Below, piece after piece: positions 8,161 to 16,070 of a DNA stretch of 64,000 nt. Where the stretch lies: contig NZ_JACARO010000047.1 of NCBI RefSeq assembly GCF_013386585.1, forward strand, positions 124,001 through 188,000. The letters are read 5' to 3'. This DNA is from Pseudomonas sp. P7548 (GTDB lineage Bacteria > Pseudomonadota > Gammaproteobacteria > Pseudomonadales > Pseudomonadaceae). The notes under the pieces were generated by a model, which was given only the letters and a program-made list of their open reading frames with translations, had not been told where the DNA came from and ran no database searches. The position numbers and the translations under genes are program-made. Within the stretch, counting starts at the first letter, position 1. Each line of letters opens with the position of its first letter.

Positions 8161-9129
8161 TCAGGTGGCCATGCGCACGCCGCCCAGGCCGCCGCTCAGT
8201 TCATAGGCGGCCAACTCCGCCTGGTGCGCTGCGAGGATTTCCGGCAGCGAACCGCGCAGGTATTCCACCCAGGTCTTGATCTTCGCATCCAGGTATTGGC
8301 GCGACGGGTAGATGGCGTACAGGTTCAGTTCCTGCGAGCGGTAGGTCGGCATCACCCGTACCAGCGTGCCGTTACGCAAACCTTCGATGGCCGCGTACAC
8401 CGGCAACAGGCCGACGCCCATGCCGCTGGTGATCGCGGTTTTCATCGCATCGGCCGAGTTCACCAGGAACGGCGAGGTGTTGATCGCCACGCTTTCCTGG
8501 CCTTCGGGGCCGTTGAAGGTCCATTTGTCCAACTGGATCACCGGGCTCACCAGGCGCAGGCAGGCGTGGTTGAGCAGGTCCTGCGGACGTTGCGCACAGC
8601 CTTTGGCCTTGACGTAGTCCGGCGAGGCGCAGGCGATGCTGTAGGTAATACCCAGGCGCTGGGACACAAACCCCGAATCCGGCAGTTCGCTGGCCAGCAC
8701 GATGGACACGTCGTAGCCCTCGTCGAGCAGGTCCGGCACGCGGTTGGCCAGGGTCAGGTCGAAGGTCACGTCCGGGTGGGTGCGGCGGTAGCGGGCAATG
8801 GCGTCGATGACGAAATGTTGGCCGATACCGGTCATGGTGTGGACTTTCAACTGCCCGGCCGGGCGCGCGTGGGCGTCGCTGGCTTCGGCCTCGGCTTCTT
8901 CGACGTAGGCCAGGATCTGCTCGCAGCGCAGCAGGTAGCGCTTGCCGGCTTCGGTCAGCGCAATACGGCGGGTGGTGCGGTTGAGCAAGCGGGTTTGCAG
9001 GTGGGCCTCAAGGTTGGAGACCGCGCGCGAGACGTTGGCCGTGGTGGTGTCCAGTTGCACGGCGGCGGCGGTGAAGCTGCCGGCTTCGGCCACGCAACTG
9101 AAGGCGCGCATGTTTTGCAAAGTGTCCAT
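8161..9129 (-). CDS. LysR-family transcriptional regulator, probable regulator of the adjacent efflux operon
   Basis: The 322-residue regulator has a winged helix-turn-helix at residues 1-60 (FSCVAEAGSFTAAAVQL, ANVSRAVSNLEAHLQTRLLN, TTRRIALTEAGKRYL) and a periplasmic-binding-protein-like effector domain from about 90. It is transcribed divergently from the efflux operon that starts at 9311. This arrangement matches AaeR-aaeXAB of enterobacteria, where an aromatic acid induces efflux. Control of the neighbouring operon and an aromatic-acid effector are inferences from that arrangement. Start: ATG giving MDTLQNMRAF, the usual LysR N terminus. Confidence 0.87.
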   Translation of the reverse strand: MDTLQNMRAFSCVAEAGSFTAAAVQLDTTTANVSRAVSNLEAHLQTRLLNRTTRRIALTEAGKRYLLRCEQILAYVEEAEAEASDAHARPAGQLKVHTMTGIGQHFVIDAIARYRRTHPDVTFDLTLANRVPDLLDEGYDVSIVLASELPDSGFVSQRLGITYSIACASPDYVKAKGCAQRPQDLLNHACLRLVSPVIQLDKWTFNGPEGQESVAINTSPFLVNSADAMKTAITSGMGVGLLPVYAAIEGLRNGTLVRVMPTYRSQELNLYAIYPSRQYLDAKIKTWVEYLRGSLPEILAAHQAELAAYELSGGLGGVRMAT

Positions 9130-9148
9130 GGAGTGTTCTCAGGGGAGA

Positions 9149-9161
9149 TAACAAATTGTGA
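9149..9161. promoter_or_regulatory. Candidate LysR-type operator (T-N11-A)
   Basis: TAACAAATTGTGA fits the T-N11-A rule of LysR operators with an ACAA-A-TTGT inner dyad. It lies 20-32 bases upstream of the lysR start, in the 181-base divergent spacer to the efflux operon. The site is short, so a chance match is possible. Confidence 0.35.
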
Positions 9162-9310
9162 CAGAAAGTTACGCCGTCCAGTGATCCCTACCAACGGATT
9201 ATCGCCTGAACGGTAACAAAGATTCACAGGAATGCCAGCTTATCGTCCTCCATGCCTCCGCCTAGAATTGCGCCACCTTTCCCGCTCCACCTCTCAGGAA
9301 TACGCGTGCC

Positions 9311-10822
9311 GTGCCGCTTCGCATCAGCAGAGAGCTAAAGACTCTCAGTGTTTTGGCCTTATCGTTAGCAATCAGCGGCTGCATCGGAACCGGAGGAATC
9401 GCCCCCCAAGGCCGGGCCCTCAGCGTCAACTCCCTGGCCACCGACGAAGCGATCCAGAGCGCTGCCCGCGACGCCCGTTGGCCCACCGCGCAATGGTGGC
9501 AAACATACGGCGACCCGCAACTGAACCGCTGGGTCGACCTCGCCACGCAAAACAGCCCGAGCCTGGCCATGGCCGCCGCCCGCGTGCGCCAGGCCCGTGC
9601 CATGGCCGGGGTTGCCGAATCGGCCGAGTCGTTGCAGGTCAACAGCGACACCAGCCTCAAGCGCCACAACTGGCCGAAAGATCAGTTCTACGGCCCGGGT
9701 GAACTCAGCGGTGCCAACACCTGGGATAACAATGCGTCCCTGGGCCTGAGCTACGCCCTGGACCTGTGGGGGCGTGAAAGTAACACCACCGAGCGTGCTG
9801 TCGACCTGGCACACATGAGCGTTGCCGAAGCGCGCCTGGCCCAGCTCGAACTGCAGAGCAACGTGGTGCGCGCCTATATCCAACTGTCGTTGCACTACGC
9901 CAACCGCGACATCGTTGCCGCCACCCTGGCCCAGCAACAGCAGATCCTGGACCTGGCCAACAAACGCCTGAACGCTGGCATCGGCACCCACTTCGACGTC
10001 AGCCAGGCCGAGACCCCGTTGCCGGAAACCCATCGCCAGCTGGATGCGCTCGATGAAGAAATCGCCTTGACCCGCAACCAATTGGCGGCGCTGGCCGGCA
10101 AGGGCCCGGGGGAGGGCGCGCACTTGCAGCGCCCGACACTGGCCTTGGCCGCCCCGCTGGCATTGCCGTCGAGCCTGCCCGCGCAACTGCTCGGCCAACG
10201 CCCGGACGTGGTCGCCAGCCGCTGGCAAGTGGCGGCGCAGGCCCGTGGTATCGACGTGGCCCATGCCGGCTTCTACCCCAACGTCGACCTGGTCGGCAGC
10301 CTGGGCTACATGGCCACCGGCGGCGGCATGCTGGAATTCCTGGCCGGCAAGAAACTCAACTACAACGTCGGCCCGGCGATCACCTTGCCGATCTTCGACG
10401 GCGGCCGCCTGCGCGCCGAACTGGGCGAAGCCAGCGCGGGTTATGACATTGCCGTCGCCAAGTACAACCAGACCCTGGTCAATGCGCTCAAGGGCATCAG
10501 CGACCAGTTGATCCGTCGCGAATCCATGGACAAACAAGCGACCTTCGCCGCGCAATCGGTGGCCTCGGCGCAGAAAACCTACGACATCGCGATGATCGCC
10601 TATCAGCGCGGCCTCACCGATTACCTCAACGTGCTGAACGCCCAGACCTTGCTGTTCCATCAGCAACAGATCGAGCAGCAAGTGCAGGCCGCGCGGCTGA
10701 GTGCCCATGCCGAACTGATCACCGCCCTGGGCGGTGGCCTGGGAGCGGGCAACGATGTGCCGCAGGACGCCAAGACGCTCCCGAGCAAGACCCCGGCGGC
10801 GCTGGCCGTGTTTGATCACTGA
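9311..10822 (+). CDS. Outer-membrane efflux lipoprotein (NodT/OprM family)
   Basis: This 503-residue outer-membrane factor has a lipoprotein signal peptide, LSVLALSLAISGC, with the acylated Cys at about residue 24. The two OEP repeats are visible (ARWPTAQWWQTYGDPQLN; later AHAGFYPNVDLVGSLGYM and YNVGPAITLPIFDGGRLRAE). The start is GTG at 9311; the next in-frame codons lead directly into the signal peptide. As first gene of the operon with a FUSC pump, DUF1656 protein and HlyD adaptor, it gives the system its own outer-membrane channel, which enterobacterial AaeAB lacks. Trimeric channel formation is family knowledge. Confidence 0.9.
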   Translation: MPLRISRELKTLSVLALSLAISGCIGTGGIAPQGRALSVNSLATDEAIQSAARDARWPTAQWWQTYGDPQLNRWVDLATQNSPSLAMAAARVRQARAMAGVAESAESLQVNSDTSLKRHNWPKDQFYGPGELSGANTWDNNASLGLSYALDLWGRESNTTERAVDLAHMSVAEARLAQLELQSNVVRAYIQLSLHYANRDIVAATLAQQQQILDLANKRLNAGIGTHFDVSQAETPLPETHRQLDALDEEIALTRNQLAALAGKGPGEGAHLQRPTLALAAPLALPSSLPAQLLGQRPDVVASRWQVAAQARGIDVAHAGFYPNVDLVGSLGYMATGGGMLEFLAGKKLNYNVGPAITLPIFDGGRLRAELGEASAGYDIAVAKYNQTLVNALKGISDQLIRRESMDKQATFAAQSVASAQKTYDIAMIAYQRGLTDYLNVLNAQTLLFHQQQIEQQVQAARLSAHAELITALGGGLGAGNDVPQDAKTLPSKTPAALAVFDH

Positions 10823-10832
10823 GTAGGTGTCG

Positions 10833-13010
10833 ATGACTCCCTTGCCTGCACCGCTGCGCTGGCTGCACGCCCTTGAGTGGCGCCGCGGTTTTTTCGACTG
10901 GGCACGCAGCGACGGCGTGACCTGGGTGTATATCTTCAAGGTGCTGATCGCCGCGTTCCTCACGCTGTGGCTGGCCATGCGCCTGGAGTTGCCGCAACCG
11001 CGTACCGCGATGATCACCGTGTTCATCGTGATGCAGCCCCAGAGCGGCCAGGTGTTCGCCAAGAGTTTCTATCGCTTCCTCGGCACCCTGGCGGGGTCGG
11101 CGGTGATGGTGTTTTTGATCGCCTTGTTTGCGCAAAACACCGAGCTGTTCCTCGGCGCACTGGCGATCTGGGTAGGTATCTGCACGGCTGGCGCCACGCG
11201 CAACCGTAACTTTCGCGCCTATGGTTTTGTGCTGGCCGGCTACACGGCGGCGATGGTCGGCTTGCCGGCCCTGGCCCATCCGGACGGTGCCTTTATGGCG
11301 GCGGTATGGCGCGTGCTGGAAATCTCCCTGGGGATTCTGTGCTCCACGCTGGTCAGCGCCGCGATCTTGCCGCAAACCTCCAGCGCCGCGATGCGCAATG
11401 CCTTGTACCAGCGTTTTGGCGTGTTCGCGTTGTTTGTCACCGACGGCTTGCGTGGGCGCAGCCAGCGCGAGGGCTTCGAGGCCAGCAACGTGCGCTTTAT
11501 CGCGCAAGCCGTGGGCCTGGAAGGGCTGCGCAGTGTCACGGTGTTTGAAGACCCGCACATGCGTCGGCGCAATGGCCGGCTCAGTCGCTTGAACAGCGAA
11601 TTCATGAGCATCACCACACGCTTCAACGCCTTGCACCAGTTGCTCGAACGCTTGCGTGCCGATGCGGCGGACCACGTGGTCGCTGCGATCAAGCCCGGCC
11701 TGCAGGACCTGGCCGAACTGCTCGATGGTTTTTCCGGCCGTGCCCTCACCAGCCCCGACGCCGCAGGGCTGGTGGCCCAACTCAGCGCCTACAAGGACGG
11801 CTTGCCCGCCAAGGTGCGTGCCCTACGCACGGCCTTCCAGGAAGGTGAACCCAGCGAAGCCGAGCAGCTGGATTTCCACACCGCCTACGAGCTGCTTTAC
11901 CGCTTCGTCGACGACCTGCACAACTACGCGCAAACCCATGCGTCACTGGCCGATCACAGCCACGAACGCGAACAGTGGGACGAAACCTTTACCCCCAAGA
12001 CCAACTGGCTGGCCTGTGCGGCATCGGGCATTCGCGCGTCATTCATTCTGGTTGTGCTCGGCAGTTACTGGGTGGCCACGGCCTGGCCCAGCGGCGCGAC
12101 CATGACCCTGATCGCCGCCGCCACCGTGGGCTTGTCTGCCGCTACGCCCAACCCGAAACGCATGGCCTTTCAAATGGCCTGCGGCACCTTCATTGGTGCG
12201 CTGGTGGGTTTTGTCGAAATGTTCTTCGTGTTCCCTTGGATCGACGGCTTCCCGCTGCTGTGCGTGATGCTTGCGCCGGTGATCATCTTCGGTTCGTTCC
12301 TGGCATCACGCCCCCAGTACGCCGGTGTTGGCGTGGGCCTGCTGATCTTCTTCAGTACCGGCTCGGTGCCCGACAACCTCACGGTCTACAACCCCTACAC
12401 TTTCATCAACGACTACATCGCCATGGTCATCGGCATGCTGGTGTGCGCGGCGGCCGGGGCGATCATCCTGCCGCCCAACAGCCGCTGGTTGTGGCGCCGG
12501 CTGGAGCAGGACCTGCGTGAGCAGGTGGTGTATGCCATCAGCGGCAAGCTCAAGGGCCTGGCGTCGAGCTTTGAAAGCCGCACCCGCGACCTGCTGCACC
12601 AGGCTTACGGCCTCGCCGTCGGCCAGCCGCAGGTGCAGCGCGACCTGCTGCGCTGGATGTTCGTGGTGCTGGAAGTCGGCCACGCGATCATCGAATTGCG
12701 CAAGGAACAGGCGATTCTGCCGGTGCATCCGGCGTATGCCGAGTCCCAGCCGTGGCGCCAGGCGATCCGTGTGATGGGCCGTTCGCTGGTGCGGTTGTTC
12801 CTGCAACCCAGCGCCAGCAACCTGGAGCGCGGCTTGATCGCCGTAGACCACGCCATCAGCCGCGTGCAGGCCACCGACGAACCCTTCGCGCCGCACTTCG
12901 ACACCTCGGCCCTGCGCCGGGTGAAAAGCTACCTGCACTTTATCCGCACCTCGTTGCTTGACCCGCAATCGCCCCTCGCTGCCCTCAAAGGAGCTGCGCA
13001 TGCCCCGTGA
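10833..13010 (+). CDS. FUSC-family efflux transporter (AaeB-like)
   Basis: The roughly 725-residue inner-membrane protein has two membrane blocks of about five to six helices each (about 30-190 and 390-540), separated and followed by soluble segments. This is the fusaric-acid-resistance (FUSC)/AaeB layout; the family usually has 650-750 residues. Landmarks are PRTAMITVFIVMQPQSGQVF and ASRPQYAGVGVGLLIFF. I chose the ATG at 10833; a GTG two codons earlier is also possible. Its last codons overlap the DUF1656 gene. It probably exports aromatic or hydrophobic acids with the HlyD adaptor; the substrate is inferred from family only. Confidence 0.87.
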   Translation: MTPLPAPLRWLHALEWRRGFFDWARSDGVTWVYIFKVLIAAFLTLWLAMRLELPQPRTAMITVFIVMQPQSGQVFAKSFYRFLGTLAGSAVMVFLIALFAQNTELFLGALAIWVGICTAGATRNRNFRAYGFVLAGYTAAMVGLPALAHPDGAFMAAVWRVLEISLGILCSTLVSAAILPQTSSAAMRNALYQRFGVFALFVTDGLRGRSQREGFEASNVRFIAQAVGLEGLRSVTVFEDPHMRRRNGRLSRLNSEFMSITTRFNALHQLLERLRADAADHVVAAIKPGLQDLAELLDGFSGRALTSPDAAGLVAQLSAYKDGLPAKVRALRTAFQEGEPSEAEQLDFHTAYELLYRFVDDLHNYAQTHASLADHSHEREQWDETFTPKTNWLACAASGIRASFILVVLGSYWVATAWPSGATMTLIAAATVGLSAATPNPKRMAFQMACGTFIGALVGFVEMFFVFPWIDGFPLLCVMLAPVIIFGSFLASRPQYAGVGVGLLIFFSTGSVPDNLTVYNPYTFINDYIAMVIGMLVCAAAGAIILPPNSRWLWRRLEQDLREQVVYAISGKLKGLASSFESRTRDLLHQAYGLAVGQPQVQRDLLRWMFVVLEVGHAIIELRKEQAILPVHPAYAESQPWRQAIRVMGRSLVRLFLQPSASNLERGLIAVDHAISRVQATDEPFAPHFDTSALRRVKSYLHFIRTSLLDPQSPLAALKGAAHAP

Positions 13011-13200
13011 AATCGCGTTCCACGGCATTTATATGCCGACCATGACCCTGATGTTCCTGATCGCGGCGGGGCTGGCCTGGGGCGTGGACCGCTTCCTGGC
13101 CGGGTACGACCTGTACCGTTTTTTCTGGCACCCGGCGTTGCTGCGCCTGAGCCTGTTCGTTTGTCTGTTCGGCGCGCTGGCGCTGACCGTCTACCGTTGA
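13000..13200 (+). CDS. DUF1656 small membrane protein (AaeX-like)
   Basis: This 66-residue protein, starting MPREIAFHGIYMPTM, has two hydrophobic helices (about 12-30 and 45-63). It matches the DUF1656 proteins always found between FUSC pumps and HlyD adaptors. A strong AAAGGAG ribosome-binding site lies inside the end of the FUSC gene, and the two genes overlap by 11 bases. It probably assists assembly or function of the pump in the inner membrane; no activity is known for the family. Confidence 0.88.
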   Translation: MPREIAFHGIYMPTMTLMFLIAAGLAWGVDRFLAGYDLYRFFWHPALLRLSLFVCLFGALALTVYR

Positions 13201-13210
13201 GAATGCCCTG

Positions 13211-14062
13211 ATGAAAAAGTTTTTCAGCCTGCTCGCCACCTTGCTGGTATTGGCGTTGGCGATCTGGATTGGCCGCACGTTGTGGGTGCATTACATGGAG
13301 ACCCCCTGGACCCGCGACGGCCGTGTGCGCGCCGACATCATCAACGTGGCCGCCGACGTTACCGGTGAAGTGGTCGACGTGCCGGTGCGCGACAACCAGT
13401 TGGTGAAGAAGGGCGACCTGCTGATGCAGATCGACCCCGAGCACTACCGCATTGCCGTCAAGCAAGCGCAGTCGCTGGTGGCGTCACGCAAAGCCACCTG
13501 GGAAATGCGCAAGGTCAACGCCCACCGCCGCGCCGACCTCGACGCCCTGGTGATCTCCAAGGAAAACCGCGACGACGCCAGCAACATCGCCGACTCCGCA
13601 CTCGCTGATTACCAACACGCGCTGGCGCAACTGGAAGCGGCCGAGCTGAACCTGAAACGCACCCAAGTGGTGGCGGCGGTGGACGGTTATGTCACCAACC
13701 TGAACGTGCATCGCGGTGACTACGCGCGCATCGGCGAGGCCAAGATGGCCGTAGTCGATATGAACTCGTTCTGGGTGTATGGCTTCTTTGAAGAAACCAA
13801 GCTGCCCCACGTTAAAGTCGGTGACAAAGCCGATATGCAGCTCATGAGCGGCGAGACCTTGAAGGGCCACGTGGAAAGCATCTCGCGCGGCATCTACGAC
13901 CGCGACAACCCCGAGAGCCGTGAGCTGATCGCCGATGTGAACCCGACGTTCAACTGGGTGCGGTTGGCCCAGCGGGTTCCGGTGCGGATTCACATTGATG
14001 AAGTGCCGGAAGGTGTGTTGTTGGCGGCGGGCATCACTTGCACCGTTATCGTCAACGAATAA
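13211..14062 (+). CDS. HlyD-family efflux adaptor (AaeA-like)
   Basis: The 283-residue adaptor has one N-terminal membrane helix (about 5-25), the lipoyl half-motif DVPVRDNQLVKKGDLLMQID, a short Ala/Glu-rich hairpin (about 80-150), the second half-motif VVAAVDGYVTNLNVHRGDY and a beta-barrel end. The short hairpin is typical of AaeA/EmrA-type adaptors paired with FUSC pumps. It is the last gene of the operon, ten bases after DUF1656. It would bridge the FUSC pump and the OMF lipoprotein encoded at the head of the operon. Confidence 0.9.
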   Translation: MKKFFSLLATLLVLALAIWIGRTLWVHYMETPWTRDGRVRADIINVAADVTGEVVDVPVRDNQLVKKGDLLMQIDPEHYRIAVKQAQSLVASRKATWEMRKVNAHRRADLDALVISKENRDDASNIADSALADYQHALAQLEAAELNLKRTQVVAAVDGYVTNLNVHRGDYARIGEAKMAVVDMNSFWVYGFFEETKLPHVKVGDKADMQLMSGETLKGHVESISRGIYDRDNPESRELIADVNPTFNWVRLAQRVPVRIHIDEVPEGVLLAAGITCTVIVNE

Positions 14063-14064
14063 CC

Positions 14065-14094
14065 CTGTAGGTGCCGGCAAGCCGGTTCCTACAG
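14065..14094. repeat. Single REP hairpin between convergent genes
   Basis: CTGTAGGTGCCGGC and its near reverse complement GCCGGTTCCTACAG form one stem-loop directly after the HlyD stop codon and just before the convergent NTF2-like gene end. It belongs to the GTAGGAGCCGGC REP class. Its position suggests it also helps end transcription, though it lacks a T-run. Confidence 0.7.
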
Positions 14095-14103
14095 TAGGGG
14101 GTG

Positions 14104-14505
14104 TCAGGCCTTGATGAAGGTTTCATGCAGGTGGCGCCACAACAGCGCGCCGCTGGCCTGTTTCTCGAACACTACGGTGGCGCGGCGGTCTGTCTGAGTG
14201 CCGCTGTCATCCACCTGATGCTCGCGGTAAGTCACCGTCGCGCCACGCGCATGCCGGTCGATCCCGGCCATTTCGCTCAAGGTGATTTTCAGCCCCGGGC
14301 GCATGCCGCCCAGGCGTGTGAATAGCGCTTTAACGCCGGCCGCATTGACCCGCGTCCCCGTCGCGGGCGCCACCATGCTGAACTCGGGGGAGAAGCGCGC
14401 CAGCAGGTTTTCCAACGTGCCCTCAGGCGCAACCCCGGCAAACCATTGCTCGATCTCGACGTGGGTCTGGATCACTTCTTCAAAAAAGTCGCTGTAGTCG
14501 ATCAT
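14104..14505 (-). CDS. NTF2-like/SnoaL-fold protein
   Basis: The 133-residue protein starts MIDYSDFFEEVIQTHVEIEQ. Its pattern of an N-terminal helix pair followed by alternating strands (PEFSMVAPATG, ATVTYREHQVDDSG, RATVVFEKQASGALLWRHLHETF) fits the NTF2/DUF4440 fold of about 130 residues. The start is fixed by a GGAG site and by a one-base overlap (TAATG) with the upstream SDR stop, so the pair is translationally coupled. Members may be enzymes or binding proteins; none can be assigned. Coupling to an SDR suggests both act on the same small molecule. Confidence 0.75.
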   Translation of the reverse strand: MIDYSDFFEEVIQTHVEIEQWFAGVAPEGTLENLLARFSPEFSMVAPATGTRVNAAGVKALFTRLGGMRPGLKITLSEMAGIDRHARGATVTYREHQVDDSGTQTDRRATVVFEKQASGALLWRHLHETFIKA

Positions 14506-15317
14506 TACAAACTCCGTTCCAAGCCAAAGCGCTTCTTCAAGACGCGTTCCAATAAACCCTTGGGCAACAACGCCGCCATCAACGGCAACGCCCGGCTGCC
14601 ATTGCCCGCGCGCAGCAGGCGCGGTGGCCGGGGGTGCTGAACGGCCTTGAGCACCTCGGCGGCGAATTGTGCGGCCGGGGTTGGTTTGTCCTGGGAGGCC
14701 TGGCTGCGTGCGCGGATGCCGTCGCGGATGGGCCACCACGGCGATTGTTCGTTGATCAGCAATTCCGCCTGGGCCCCGGCATTTTTCGCGAAGCTTGTGT
14801 TGATGGCGCCGGGCTGGACTTCCATGACTCGCACGCCAAACGGCGCCAGTTCCATGCGCAGCGCATCACTCAAGGCATGCACGGCGGCTTTCGAGGCGCA
14901 GTAGGCGCCGGCAAACGGGGTGACCAGCACGCCGGAAACGCTGCCGATATTCACCACCAGGCCTTTGCTGCGGCGCAGGGCCGGGAACAGCGCCTGGGTC
15001 ACGCCGACGATGGAAAACACATTGGTTTCGAACTGGCGTTGCAGGGCGTCGGTGCCGCCGTCGAGCAGCGGGCCCATGGCGCCGTAGCCGGCGTTATTGA
15101 TCAGCACGTCCAGTTCGCCCACCTGGGTGGCCAGGGTTTGCAGGGCGGTGCTGTCATTCACGTCCAGCAGCACGGCCTGGAAACCGGCGTCGTTGAGGGC
15201 GATCACGTCGGCTTCGCGGCGGGCGCTGGTCAGCACGTGATAGCCGGCCGCCTTGAAGGCATCCGCCAGGGCGCGGCCGATACCGCTGGAGCAGCCGGTG
15301 ATGAGAACGTTGGGCAT
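14505..15317 (-). CDS. Short-chain dehydrogenase/reductase (SDR)
   Basis: This classical SDR has 270 residues. It has the cofactor motif TGCSSGIG (residues 7-14), the structural NNAGYG (about 73-78), a catalytic Ser in VNIGSVSG and the active-site YCASK (Tyr and Lys). It is slightly longer at the C terminus than the usual 250. Arg residues after the first strand (SARREADV) suggest NADP. The substrate is unknown. It is the first gene of a two-gene coupled unit with the NTF2-like protein. Confidence 0.88.
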   Translation of the reverse strand: MPNVLITGCSSGIGRALADAFKAAGYHVLTSARREADVIALNDAGFQAVLLDVNDSTALQTLATQVGELDVLINNAGYGAMGPLLDGGTDALQRQFETNVFSIVGVTQALFPALRRSKGLVVNIGSVSGVLVTPFAGAYCASKAAVHALSDALRMELAPFGVRVMEVQPGAINTSFAKNAGAQAELLINEQSPWWPIRDGIRARSQASQDKPTPAAQFAAEVLKAVQHPRPPRLLRAGNGSRALPLMAALLPKGLLERVLKKRFGLERSL

Positions 15318-15331
15318 GGGTCAGTCCTTTG

Positions 15332-15796
15332 TCAGTCCGAGAAGCCACCTTGCAGGTGTTCGGCACGAAATTCCAGGGTTTGCGGGCGGTAACCGGGGCG
15401 CAGTGGCGGGGTGGGCAAGCAGTCTTCCCAGGTGGCGCCGGCTTGCAGCTCGCCGGGGCCGCGGTAGCGCGGGGCGGCGTAGACGTTGTCGGCCAGGTTG
15501 ACGGTGTCACCCGGCGCATAGGCGGCGACGCGCCAGCGCAGTTCGGTGAGGGGCACGTCGTTACCGTTGTTGAGGGTCAGCTTGAGCGGCCGATCGGCAG
15601 GGCATTCGTCGGCCGCGTAGGTGATGCGCAGTTCCAGGCGCGCCAGTTGCGAGGCTTCACGGTTGTCCAGCCACACCACCCAGATCGCCACGAAACCCAG
15701 GCCCACGGCGGCCGCGAGGGACACCGGCAAGGCCTTGGCGGGGTAGCGCAGCAGCAGGATCAGCCAGGTGATGATCAGGAGAACGCCGAAGAACAT
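15332..15796 (-). CDS. Hypothetical inner-membrane-anchored protein
   Basis: I do not recognise a family for this 154-residue protein. Two hydrophobic segments (about 2-18 and 25-43) are followed by a soluble beta-rich domain of about 105 residues with two cysteines (ADECPADRP and WEDCLPTPP) that could form a disulfide outside the cytosol. I chose the ATG giving MFFGVLL because GAGGTGG lies five to six bases upstream; the frame opens three codons earlier at a GTG. It ends 14 bases before the SDR start on the same strand, so the three genes may be one transcript. Confidence 0.65.
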   Translation of the reverse strand: MFFGVLLIITWLILLLRYPAKALPVSLAAAVGLGFVAIWVVWLDNREASQLARLELRITYAADECPADRPLKLTLNNGNDVPLTELRWRVAAYAPGDTVNLADNVYAAPRYRGPGELQAGATWEDCLPTPPLRPGYRPQTLEFRAEHLQGGFSD

Positions 15797-15879
15797 GGAG
15801 ACCACCTCGAATAGGGAACGAGCATCCTAACGTAAGCGTAGGTGGGATTGGTCAGCTTGAGATAAGTGTTGATTCGGCG

Positions 15880-15973
15880 GGCGCTATCGCAGGCAAGCCA
15901 GCTCCCACAGTTGACCGTGTTCCAAAGGATGTACTCGGTCAACTGTGGGAGCTGGCTTGCCTGCGATGGCGCC
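15880..15973. repeat. REP doublet (REPIN), GTGGGAGCTGGC class, near-perfect 38-bp arms
   Basis: The arms 15880-15917 and 15936-15973 are reverse complements over about 38 bases apart from one position near the outer end; the core is GGCAAGCCAGCTCCCACAG. The match continues beyond the REP core into GTTGACCG on both sides of the loop. It lies between the hypothetical membrane protein and the terminator of the alg operon. Confidence 0.92.
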
Positions 15974-16001
15974 TTCAGCATCACTGCAAAACCCAAAGAA
16001 A

Positions 16002-16056
16002 AAGCCCCCGCCCAACCGGCTGCGGATAGGGGACGCAGTCGGCTGGACGGGGGCTT
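16002..16056 (-). terminator. algA: Rho-independent terminator of the alginate operon
   Basis: On the minus strand the stem AAGCCCCCG (complement of 16048-16056) pairs with CGGGGGCTT (complement of 16002-16010), and GCAGCCGG/CCGACTGC-like inner pairing lengthens it. The stem is followed by TTTTTCTTT. It starts about 15 bases after the algA stop, so it closes the operon. Confidence 0.85.
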
Positions 16057-16070
16057 CTTGTACGACAGTA

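Noticed and set aside
9365..11062. 565-codon frame opposite the OMF and FUSC genes
   Set aside because: It is a shadow of two certain genes, without a start site or domain.
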